Source of the DNA: Antedon mediterranea
Taxonomy: Eukaryota > Echinodermata > Crinoidea > Comatulida > Antedonidae
DNA: 64,000 bases
Direction: 5' to 3'
Assembly (NCBI RefSeq): GCF_964355755.1
Contig: NC_092672.1
Span: 28,082,501-28,146,500 of the forward strand
Below the pieces are notes generated by a model. The model was given only the letters and a program-made list of their open reading frames with translations, did not search any database and was not told where the DNA came from. Below, piece after piece: positions 11,201-23,000 of the stretch. Position 1 is the first letter of the stretch. The number at the start of each line of letters is the position of its first letter. Made by a program: the position numbers and the translations under genes.

Positions 11201-14200
11201 TTTCCCTGAGGATACGAGCTCAAGTAGTATGAAACGCCATATGTGCCAAAATATTTCTCTTTTTACTGATATTAAATAAACACTCAGTCTAGAACCAAGA
11301 CTACAATACACAGTGTTCCGCCGAAACTCCTGTTAATTATTTTGTAATTTGACAGGCCATGCGTATGCATATACCAATTTGTATAATTTTTTTTTACAGG
11401 AATGACCGTCGCAACAATTGTTTCAAGTCACTTTTCTGGTTGGCTTTGCACAGTAAATGAACTTGGTGGTTGGCCGACTTTATTTTACACTTACAGTATG
11501 CAATACTATTCCCATATTAAGGGACAATTGTTTGTAAACGATTCATTTAAGTGCAGTTTTCCTCTAGCATAATTAAACTAGAAAACACAGATTTTGAAAA
11601 ACTTAGATACAACCTATCGAAGATCTGAATTTTCTAGATAATTGATTAAAGTTATATATAGTTATTTGTAATATTTATAATTTTAATTATAAATCAAAGT
11701 ACAAATTATAGAAAAGAATTGCAAGGTCAGGCTTCAACTGAATTGTTATTGCAAATTCGTTCTTTTTGTGGAGTCCTCATGTTCCATCGCCTAATGTCAT
11801 AGATACAAATAAAAATAAGCAAAACACTAATTCGAAACATTAACGATAAAGTAACACAGCCAGAAAGGAATAATTGTAGAACTTCCGGGTAAGACGCCGC
11901 CCAACTTCCTCTATGCCGGTGAGAGAAAATAGAATATAAATCGTGAGTGAATTTGAATCGAGAAGAAAGTTATAGGCCTATAGACCTAAAATTATTATAT
12001 AATGTTAACTATGTTAATTTTAACTATGATAATTATAATTTTTTATTTAAAAAAAAAAAAACACACTATAATACTATATAATAATAATAATTAAATATTT
12101 TCCTTTATTGCAGGCGTGTTCGGGTTAGTAGGATTAGTAGTATGGACAACACTTGTTTATGAAACGCCAAATACTGACCCGTTTATTACAAAAAAGGAGT
12201 TAGAACATTTCGAATTATATAAAGAAAGCATGACTACTAATGTTACGGTATGTCTGTATAATTGATGTTTTTTATAATGGAAAAGTTTTGAATCTTTATA
12301 ATTGATAATGATCAGGTCATCCAGAAGATGAACCACAATGACGTCACTGAAATTGCCCACTTGGGTATAGATTGTAAACTAAAAAAAAACCTATATCTTT
12401 TTGTACAAGTACCCAAGTAGAATCTGTATCTATCCTGGGCGGGAACCATCCGTCCGCTCAGCGCCGTTGTGTGTAAATGGTCAACATTATAATCTATATT
12501 TTTACTCGGGGTACAGGACACTATTGAGCCAACTTTCAAGTCATACTAGTTCTGACGGCTCTGAAACATGGCATGCATATACTAGGGTAATAGGTGAACA
12601 AAGCTATAGAGAGAAAATGTTCGTACTTCAATCGGATGCAGAATTATGACGTCATAAACATGGTACCAATCGAAAAAAAGTGCGATTTATAAAGTACTAC
12701 TCCTCCCTTATTCGTTGTAGTATTGAGCTAGGATTTCAAACCGGATGCAGCCATATGACGTCTCGAAGATGGTACCTTGGTGCCAAACGATTTGGTGTTT
12801 GGTGTCATTTCAAAGGTCTTGACTTGAAGAATAAGAATATATACAGTAAAACCTATTAATGATATCGTGACGTCATTACATCTTTTGCTGTAGCCTACCC
12901 CAAGTATCGCATATTCGTGCTTGTTATTACCGTTACCGCTCGTCTGTGTAAATTGGCCTTTAGTCTGTCTGTATAACACTTGAATATTTATTATAGTATT
13001 CCGTAGTTCCTTGGAAAGATTTATTTACGTCGTCTGCTGTTTGGGCCATTGTGATTGGATTTCTTGCCTTTGACACTACAATGTATTTCAGCATCACTGA
13101 AGTTCCAATATTTATCTCATCCATTCTAGGATTTGACGCAAAAACTGTAAGTTATTATAAAATATTATTTCAGAAATATGTCATCCATATAAAAAAAAAA
13201 CTTACAAACTGAAAAGAAAAACAAATTTCGCAAACTCTAAGCTTAAATATATAGAATATTTCTCCATCTACAATACATTTTCTTTCATATTATAATAATA
13301 ATACCACATTTATATAGCGCCCTTTTCATGAGTAATCCTGCTCAAAGGCGCTTTACAAGCATTATTACCCCAGTATTTTTTGGGATCAAACACGTATGGA
13401 AACATACTCCCATAATGCAGCCGGTAACCAGCGCAAAGTTGTGTCTAGATCTAACTGGGTACCCATTTATACACCTGGGTGGAGAGAGGCAACGTAAGTA
13501 AAGTATCTTGCCTACGGATACAAGCAATGCGGCGAGAGTTGGATTCGAACATAGGTCTGACGATCGGTAGTCCAACGTCCAACACACTGCACCATACTTG
13601 TTTGTTTTTTAATACAATTTAGAAAAGTAAATCCTATTGTGTTTGTTAAGATGGTTGGTTTTACACTGGTGGCATTTATTGGATTAAATTAAGATTATAA
13701 AATTGATGATGATGCTATTTCTTTAAACTTTGATTTTATAATGGGGTAACAACAGAACATTTTTGCAAAAAAAACCCCGCAAGTTTATTTATCTTAATTC
13801 TACTATGCTGTCGAAAGTTCGGCAACATTATTCACGACATCACCTTAAACACGTCGGTGTCAATCAATGACTTTAAAAAAAATCCGTAAAAGCAGCCTAA
13901 ATATTATATAATTAGGCCCCCTATAATTATGTTTGTTTTATTATTAGACTGGCTTTCTAACAGCACTTCCAAGTATTACTAGGCTTCCAGTTGTTCTGCT
14001 TTCTGCTGCCTGTGCTGACTTTATCATTCGTCGTAATATATTGAGCATTTTGAATACAAGAAAAATATTTGTTATCATCGGTATGTCTTTCCATAGTAAA
14101 TAAGGCCATATACATGGCTGCAGTTGCGTGCTCAAGTTAGTGTTAACCAGCCAACCGACCGACATAGTGAGCTGTACTGTAGAGTTTGTATTTGTTGGTG

Positions 14201-15366
14201 GAATATCTTGTTGAAAGAAATGTCACACAGGCCTACTACAACAGCCGTATACAAACATTGACATTTTCTTACTGCAATTCGTATGGTTAAATATTATTTT
14301 ACATTCTAGACCGTATCAGGCAAAATCATCCGGTAAACATACTCCAGTCCACCACAGGAGTAAAATTGGTGGTGGTCCAGAATTGAATGTACAGTAATGT
14401 AGTCCATGACCACACATCTGTGGTTTAAATGTGGTCCGTCTTGTAGTTTTGACGTCATCTTGCTAAAAGACAAACACGCACGCAAAATATCTTAAAAACA
14501 TAACCTCCTAAAGGCGTCAGGTAATTAGCGGTTATAATGGTAGACGTCTGTTCGCCATTTCCGATTTGTTAATGCGTTCGAAGTTAGTTAAACATTCAAT
14601 TTTTTTTTTTTTTTTTAGATTTTGGTGTTGCTGCAGTTTGCTTTCTTCTTATTTCCCAATTTGGCGAGTCTTTGGTAGAATTTATGTTTTTAATGGCAAT
14701 TGTCTTTTGTTCGCTTGGATTCAATCCACCTGGCTTGAATACCAACTTATTGGACGTATCTTCAAAATATGCTGGGATAATTATCGGACTGGCGACAACG
14801 GTTGCCTGTATTGGTGGATTCACAATTCCTTTTATTCTTGGAAACTTGATAGAAGGAAATGTAAGTAAAACATTGTTTAAATATTGCACATTTGTGACGA
14901 TAATATTCTAGTTGCCTAATACCACAATTTTAAAGCGTATTTATGTTTCGCTATTCCAACTTTTTCTCTACGCATGCGTTTAAGCTGACACTTTTGATTC
15001 GCGCGAACAAATTCGCCTAGTGGAAAATATGCTTTAGTCATCACTCCATTCTAGACTAGTGCCTGTCAAGTTTCCTGTCGTGCCACGTGACATGATAATT
15101 GTGCATGAGATCACATAATAATGTTCTTTTATATAATATAGATAAGGATTACTTCTAACCAGATGATCTGAAACTTGAGATATTATCTGTTTATTTCTTT
15201 TCAGAATACATTTAAACAATGGTCTTACATTTTTATAATTAATGCAGCCATACTGCTATTTGGAATGGTGTTTTTTCTTATATTTGCCAAAGGAGAGGAG
15301 CAAGAATGGTCGAAAGAAGATACAATACAGAAATATGAAACCACACACTTGATTCAATCAAAATAA
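7551..15366 (+). CDS. SLC17-family organic anion transporter (sialin/vesicular transporter-like)
   Basis: Nine exons join in phase: 7551-7681, 7772-8005, 8124-8211, 11400-11495, 12114-12247, 12997-13146, 13948-14080, 14619-14860, 15205-15366 (stop TAA 15364-15366). All introns are GT-AG. They give about 456 residues; the family has roughly 480-580, so a short N-terminus is missing. Major facilitator features: TM1 with a charged arginine (YCTRINMSIAM); YNWDEMTQQSILSAFYIGY; IPGGW; GGKKVLG; and the SLC17 signature around GKWTAPTERS, then SGWLC. Later come GFNPPGLNTNLLDVSSKYAG and a hydrophobic last helix before a hydrophilic tail. Family members move sialic acid, glutamate, nucleotides or phosphate across lysosomal, vesicular or plasma membranes; the substrate here cannot be told. 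Where sialin and VGLUTs have P-A-x-H before the W of the signature, this protein has T-A-A-Y. A LINE occupies intron 3. Confidence 0.9.
8206..10940 (-). mobile_element. 5'-truncated L1/Tx1-type LINE with poly(A) and 15-bp target-site duplication
   Basis: A run of 26 T at 8221-8246 is the poly(A) tail of a minus-strand LINE whose truncated 5' end is at 10925. The 15-base sequence CAAATGGTAAGAGTT stands at both 8206-8220 and 10926-10940, a perfect target-site duplication. The insertion thus lies between SLC17 exon 3 and the rest of its intron. The duplicated segment spans the exon 3/intron 3 junction (CAAATG|GTAAGAGTT). Intron 3 is now 3188 bp; without the insertion it would be about 470 bp. 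Confidence 0.93.
8646..10925 (-). pseudogene. LINE ORF2 reverse-transcriptase remnant
   Basis: Broken minus-strand frames give the reverse transcriptase in order. NNKSPGTDGFTSEFFK, ITLIPKANKS and NWRPISLLNVAYKI lie at 10776-10351. QGDPLSPYLF and the catalytic QYADDTAF lie at 10303-9926. The connector and C-terminal region are at 9844-9089, and a cysteine-histidine motif (CSFCNIRRETVYHLFCKC) at 9059-8646. Frame changes between the pieces mean no functional protein. The motifs match the L1/Tx1 group. No endonuclease or ORF1 is present because of 5' truncation. Confidence 0.88.
13293..13603 (-). mobile_element. tRNA-derived SINE in SLC17 intron 6
   Basis: On the minus strand a tRNA-like head at the right end has an A-box-like TGCAGTGTGTTGG and B box GTTCGAATCC. 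The body ends in a TTTATATAGCGCC-type end (on the minus strand GGCGCTATATAAA) and an (ATT)n tail at 13293-13303. A second copy is at 31036-31350. The two share long identical stretches such as CACGTATGGAAACATACTCC. Confidence 0.75.
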
Positions 15367-16104
15367 TGATAAAATTTTTAAAAAAATTATCGAACATTAT
15401 TTGTCTATAGATTAATGTAACTGTAAACTTTGGAGTTCTCCGGAACAATAATACACAAAGTTTAATAATATTCTAAAATACCAAACATTTACGGAACTTT
15501 TCGTGGTCTTATTTTGATGAAATGAATATATTGTATTTGCTAATTTATCGAAACATACAAGTTACTGCAGTGACTGCAGTATGATGTGGTTCCTAACAAT
15601 ATTAAAAGTTGATTTGTAACTTCCGAGAGGGCCACGGCAAGCAATATAATTACTGTATTGCTACGTCAAGATATTACTTCTTCGATTGACAGCAGTGCTT
15701 TCCATTTGTAAGCTGTTACCCTGGTGTACTAGTGCATCTCAATCACCCCTACCGCGCTCCACAATAGTAAACGCTGGATGAATATTATCATTACAAACAA
15801 ACAAGACAGTTTTGTTCCTTTATTTATTGTTTTAAACTGAAAGTACACTACTTCTGTCAATACTTTCATTGTTTTTCTTCCTTATACTTCAGTACATTTC
15901 TCCCAGACGGCCATGATCTGAGACGTTCCTCTACTTTTGTGTATATATAGTAGTGTGTACGTAGTTCTTTATTGTGCATATGTGCAATGTATGAATACAC
16001 GTTCAACAGCTCTTACATTCCATCCGAAGGACGAGGCAATAATGAGAGCCATATATGATATCTTAAAGCAGATTGATTGATTGTCAACTACTGTTTTACT
16101 ATCT
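15367..16104. other. Convergent intergenic region (3' ends of SLC17 and GTF2H2)
   Basis: Between the SLC17 stop and the minisatellite downstream of GTF2H2. A plus-strand ATTAAA at 15601 could serve SLC17 polyadenylation. A minus-strand AATAAATAAA near 15819-15828 could serve GTF2H2, about 740 bases after its stop. Neither is proven. Confidence 0.35.
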
Positions 16105-17080
16105 ACTACTCATACAGAACTCGTTCTGTCAACTAGGTATCCCTTGGTTAGTCATACAGAATTGGTTCTGTTAACTAGTGTATGTATCCCTTGGTTACTC
16201 ATATAGGATTAATTCTGTCAACTACTTTTGTAGGTATACCTAGGCAACTCATACAGTATCTATGGAAAAAAACTGGTTGTCAATTTGGTATCATTTGGCT
16301 ACTCACTCACACAGAACTGGTTCTGTCAACTTCTTATCACTTGGCTACTCATACAGAACTGGTTCTGTCAACTACATATCTCTTGGCTATACACATACAT
16401 TCTGTAGATTAGATTTTTACCGGTGGGAAATGCAAAAAACAAATTACAGTTAGCACCAAGCATGGAACTAGTTTAATCAACTAGTGATTCCTTGGCTACT
16501 CATACAGAACTGGTTCTGTAAACTACTTTAGTTATCTCTTAGCAAATCATACAGTACAGTATCTCAGCTAGTTCTAACTTGCTTAGGTCTTGTACTAGCA
16601 CATCCTGGACATGAATGTAATGCTTCTTGTATAAACATCTCACACTCAAGACAGAAAACTTTATCACATCTTGGACATAAGTACACTACTTGACCTGATA
16701 ACTTTCCCTGACATGCTTCACAATATCTAGAAATATGAAAAATGTTATAAAAATAACAGTAATGTAGACATCCAGTATTTGGAGTTGTCAGTCTAGTACT
16801 ACTCATACAGAATTGGTTCTGTCAACTGCTACAGGAACCCCTTGGCTGCTCTTACAAAATTGGTTCTGTCAACTACTTTTGTAGGTATCCCTTGGCTATA
16901 GTCATACAGAATTGGTTCTGTCAACTACTGTAGGAACCCCTTGACTAGTCATATCAAATTGGTTCTGTCAACTTCTGTAGGAACCCCTTGGCTAGTTATA
17001 CAGAATTAGTTGTCAACTACTGTAGGAATCCCTTAACTAGCCATACCGAATTGGTTCTGTCAACTACTTTTGCAGGTATA
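16105..17080. repeat. Degenerate minisatellite surrounding the last exon of GTF2H2
   Basis: About 14 imperfect units of ~50-60 bp with core CTCATACAGAACTGGTTCTG then TCAACTAC and TATCCCTTGGCTA. Each core holds a perfect 6-bp inverted repeat, CAGAAC-TG-GTTCTG (or -TTG-). Units occur on both sides of the exon at 16564-16726, so the array runs from the 3' UTR/flank into the last intron and the coding exon sits in its middle. Confidence 0.85.
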
Positions 17081-20000
17081 TGTTGGAAAAAAAAACACTT
17101 ACGAACTGTAAGACTCATCTAGACTTGTAGTTGATATTTCTGTAAACTCATCCAAAGGAAATAAATGGTGAAATGATCTTGCTAAGTGAGGTGCCGACAC
17201 TAAAGTCAAACCTGAAATAAAACCAAATTTAAACATCTCTGATTCTGCTGCAAGGACATACTGTAACTGAATAATAGTTGAGTGAGTTATCTAATTTTCA
17301 TTTCAAATCGAAGGTTCTGCTGTCAAGAAATACCTGTTTCACCAGTAGGGTGATAGGGTTTCTCACCAGAAAATTGTCGGGGAGAATTTACCATTTGTTA
17401 GGTAAAAACAAAAATATTAATAATATTATTGTAAAAACTACAAAATACATTTCATAAGCATATCGTCTGTTAGTGTCACTTTGTGACATTACTGACAGCA
17501 TGCACTGTAAGCTGATGGTAGAGTTTAGATGACATTTCCCACTGTTACGAAGATCATGGTATCTTTAGAAATGACTAAAACATAAATGTATGTCTAATTT
17601 TGTATTTGCTTAAAGATATATTGTCCCCAAAAACATTACAAAATAAAGATTAATAAAAAAAGACTTTGAATATAGGCCAATTCACAATTTGAATAAAGTC
17701 AATTACTTCCGTAGAAATAAAATATGTTTTCAATTCAACTAAAAACCCATTGACTTCCAGTCAATTTTACTATTTTTTTGTTTAAATTACATTTTTTTCA
17801 GGTAAATAATTTAGTTTTCGGTCTAAAATTTGGTCAAAGTGAATAACTATTATGTGACATTAAAATGGCATATTCAACATTCAAGACATTAAAAAAAAAA
17901 ATTTTTTTAGAGGGACAATAATATATACTATTCTAATATGTACTCACCACAGCACTTGCATTCAATTGGAAGTTCGCAATATTTGCTATGACATTGTGGA
18001 CAGAAATATCCCCCTAAACCAAACCCTTCTGAAGTTTTTGAATCAAGATGACTAAAAAATAAAAAGACATAAAATCACTAATTAAATAACAACACTTTAT
18101 TTTAAGTGAAAAATAATATAACAGCAAGGAACACTCAATGATCCCACAAACTTTTAGTGGCGGATCCAGGAATTAGAAATAGGATGGTATTTGGATCTGC
18201 GCTTGACGTTAGAGTTAAAGTCAATAAAGTTATCAAAATGTCAACAATAAACAACTTACCAAACACAAATAGCAGGTTTATCTGTGTGAATTTGATGTTT
18301 CGGAAATCCTAAAACAATTATAAAATACAGTACATAAATGAACTATATTGTTTTTAAAAAGAGTAAATCACAATTAAAACTACTATTAGCATATAAAAGA
18401 AAGAATAGACTTGAGATTTTATATAACAAGACCTTGGGTCAACAAATACAAAACACATAAAATATTAAATAGCTACTCACCCATCTTGATTAATGATGAT
18501 TCCGAATTAACCTAAGAGTAAAATGATTTTTGATAATATAATAACTAAATTAATATGAAATGGACTGTTTTTTTGTTGTTTAACCTACTCCTAAATAAAA
18601 TATTGCATGGGAAAAATAAATAAATAAACAAAAGCATTACCGTGGCTGGTGGAGGTAAAGTATGTTCCATTAATAGTTCTTTGTAATGAGTTTCATCAAG
18701 TATAACTCCATAGGTTCCTGAAAATAAATCAATAGTTACAATGTCATCAGGGTTAACTCCTCAGATTACTGATATTTACTGTACTTTTGTCACTAATAAT
18801 AATCATTATTAATCTGGATTAACCTAATAATTTTCAGTATCCCCTGAATCTGTATAGTACTATAATTGAAAACAATAAAAAAAAAACAAAAAAAAGTAAA
18901 AGAAAAAAAACCTAAACAAGTTTTTAAAACAATTTATTTTAAAGTAAACAAAAAACAAATTTGAAAAAAAGTAAGAAAAAACAACCTAAAACAAATAAAA
19001 TTAAATTGTAACAAAATCTTACCATTTGTTACATTACAGAGTTTTTTACATATTCTCACTTCAGCTGCGAGACCAATAACTGAACATCTTATATTATTTG
19101 ACTTCATTGTCTGAAAAGGAATTAAATCATAACACACATTACATTAAGGGTCTGTTCAGACATACAACTACATACAAGTTATGGTTTTGTATTGTATTGT
19201 GTACAGTGTGTTTCAGTATGTAAAACTTACATCGATTGTCTGATGTATGTTATCAGGGTCACATGTGGTTAAACTGCCCATAATGATGAGGACCTCTCTG
19301 CTGGCATGGCCTGGCATGTGTCTGTTGAAAACAAAGTTTATCAAAGGCATATTAAAAAGATATACTCCTACAGTACAGTAGGTCACATGTGGTTAAACTG
19401 CCCATAATGATGAGGACCTCTCTGCTGGCATGGCCTGGCATGTGTCTGTTGAAAACAAAGTTTATCAAAGGCATATTAAAAAGATATACTCCTACAGTAC
19501 AGTAGGTCACATGTGGTTAACTGCCCATAATGATGAGGACCTCTCTGCTGGCATGGCCTGGCATGTGTCTGTTGAAAACAAAGTTTATCAAAGGCATATT
19601 AAAAAGATATACTCCTACAGTACAGTAGGTCACATGTGGTTAAACTGCCCATAATGATGAGGACCTCTCTGCTGGCATGGCCTGGCATGTGTCTGTTGAA
19701 AACAAAGTTTATCAAAGGCATATTAAAAAGATATACTCCTACAGTACAGTATGTCACAGGTGGTTAAACTGCCCATAATGATGAGGACCTCTCTGCTGGC
19801 ATGGCCTGGCATGTGTCTGTTGAAAACAAAGTTTATCAAAGGCATATTAAAAAGATATACTCCTACAGTACAGTAGGTCACAGGTGGTTAAACTGCCCAT
19901 AATGATGAGGACCTCTCTGCTGGCATGGCCTGGCATGTGTCTGTTGAAAACAAAGTTTATCAAAGGCATATTAAAAAGGTTTACTCCTACAGTACAGTAG

Positions 20001-23000
20001 GTTTACCAGAAAAGAACTAAAGCTTCAAACTTAACTACAAGATTTTCGTTTGAGGTGAAGGTGAAAGTATCATTCTGCAACCGCAACTGCGTTAAATTAT
20101 TGTGGCTAAGCATTAAGGTATGCAAACCATAGCCATAAAACCAGCCCAGGTCCAAGGCTCTCTTTGGCCACAGTTTTTCTCAGATATGGATTTAAAACTT
20201 GATTGGTCTTGAGTAAATACATTCTGGTTTTGCCTTTAAGGACACAATCTTCTGTAAGAGTAGGGGTTACCTCAGTGTACTGATTTATCTTGGCCCCTGC
20301 CAGTCAGAGAGTGCCGTTTGGAGGCAGCTCAACGCAAAGAGATTGATTGAAATATATATTTATACTGGGTAACCTCTTCAGTCAATGACTGGTCTCCCAG
20401 AGGGCCCAGTTGGTGATCAGTGGCTGTGATGTACTAATACACGGGGTAACCCCCTACTCGTCTCGAAAGATGTACTAGGTTCTTTAAAGTGCACACGAGC
20501 TAGATGTGTACACTGGACCTACGGTTTATAGTCCTTATCCGAGAAGACTCGTTCTACCACCAGAACCATGGAGTGAGTTAGCCTCGAACCCCTGCCGTTG
20601 TTATGGCTAGGTAATTACGGTTCCACTGTCTTAACCGCTCGGCCACTCACTCACCAAGAGAGATCTTGGAGTTGCATGTGATAGTAGTCAAATTCCAGTT
20701 TTAAAATTTATAAATACAAATCCCCTTGGTAAAGCACTATATACTGTACACTATTTAGGTAAGTCTGACAATGCTTCTCTTATATTTCTTACCTGAGAGA
20801 GGTTAATGCCAATTCTAAAGAGTTCTGTAAAGAGGGTTCCTTAAGGCACACCTTGTCTTTGCACTTCTTAAGTGTGTTTATATGTCTTCTAGGATTGCCG
20901 CCAAGATCTGTCAGTTTCTCAGCTCTCATGTTACTAGTTGTTATAATTCCAAGCTATTTTAAAAAAGAAATTTAATTATGAATTTTAAAATACAGACCTC
21001 CTTTTGTCATCTCTCACTGTCTCACTAAAATATAATTTTTCCCGATATTTTGGATAAACATAAAAAAATATCTTGATAATGTCAATAGTCTCCCGATATT
21101 GTGTGTCAATACCCGCTAAAATACAATATTCTCAACATTTTTCATCTTTGGTGGTACGCCATACTCATGTTTACTATTATATATGCCAATATCTTTCTAT
21201 TTTTTAATAGCGCCCTAATTAGTTTGAGATAATTTTCAAAATATTATAGCACCCTCTATAGTTTTGACATGCTTTAAAAAATATACCTGATATTTAATTT
21301 TTAAAAGTTGGCAGGTCTCAAAATAGAAAATTTGCTTATCAGACTTAAATTACTTGATTACTACAGTACTTAACAGTTAAATTACTGTGGCTGTCGTTGG
21401 ATCTGTAGAAGCATAGTCAAAATTTCCTCAATTTAGGAATAAACAAACAATAGTCATTTTAGGCAACTGGTTAAGTACATACCTGACTGATTGGATTCTG
21501 GTCATAGTATTCTTCAATGAAACTCTCTATAAGCTGAAAGTAAATTAATAATTACTAATTATTTTCAGACCTCTCGAACCGTATTAAGATAGAATAAATA
21601 ATTATAAATGTGTATATGTATACAGTATGTTTAATAATTATATTAAATATGTTTGTAATAAGACATTGGAAATACTGTTCACTGTTCACTAGAACCACTA
21701 TTAAGTGGACACCTTCAGGACCAAACATTTTCCCATTTATTTTCCAACCTCAAACTCACTGATATAAACTAATAATAATAATAATAATAATAATAACAAC
21801 TTTATTTAAAAATGGATGCAACACTTGAATCACCATATTGGTGCTTTTCACAAGGCCGTTACTTACTACAAAACTATTTATACCATTACACAAGTTATCA
21901 TTTACAGTACAAAAAAAAAACCAAAAAGATTTCATGAAAAAATATAGAGTTTCAAGTATATTTTATCTTTGGTCATTTATCATTTTTTTAAATATATGTA
22001 TATTAGGAGCTGTAATTGCATTTGAGTTTATAGCATTTAAACTATTCCATAGCTTTGCGCCAGAATACGAGAAACTTTTCTTTTTATACTCAGTGTTTGC
22101 CTTATGTAAACTTAGAATATCTTTTGATCTAGTATTATATGTTTGTTTGCGTTCATAGAATCTGTTTCTTAAGTAGGATGGTGTCAAGTTATTCATTAAA
22201 TTTATACATTGTGACTGCTTCGTTGTAATATTGTTTTTCTTCTAAATTAGGCCAATTTAAATCTTTGAGCGCCTGTGAGCTAGAGTCATACCTAGATGTA
22301 TGTGTAATTATTTTAGCCGCTCTATTTTGGAGTACTTGGAGTTTATATTTGAGGGTTTGGTTACAACGACCCCATACTACATTGCAGTAGTCAAATTGGT
22401 GGGCTATGATAGATTTGTACATTAATGATTGAATATTTTGCAACAAGGCAAATTTGTATTCTCAGCCCTGCATTCCACTTCTCCAAATCATTTAAGCAAT
22501 ATGTTAATTTCCAATTTTTCTATTCACAATTACCCAACACGTTCTAGAACAGATATACACATACCTATCCACAACACCAATGATGAACAGTTTACCACCC
22601 CCAATTACAAATGCTGTTTCAATTTCTTTATTTTCCAAAAAAATTAAAACAACACCTAATGTTAAACTATTAAAAAGACAACGATCGAATGTCGCAATTT
22701 GATTTTTTTATGCTGCTGAACATTGATCTACTGTGATTTTTGAGTTTTATTTTCTGATATTACAATTTGATTGATCTATTTTTTTTTTCCCTGTTTGTGC
22801 ATTTTTTTGTCATGCTTGTTTCTCTTAATTTCCACTCTTATACAAATATCCATTATATTTACATAGGCATACCCAGTACAAGATTTCCACATCGTCTCGG
22901 GATTATGCCTTCCTCCATGGCCAATTTTCTAAAATTCTCTTTTCTTTTATATATCCAACAATCATCTTTATCATTTTTACTAAAACATTATCATTTCTGT

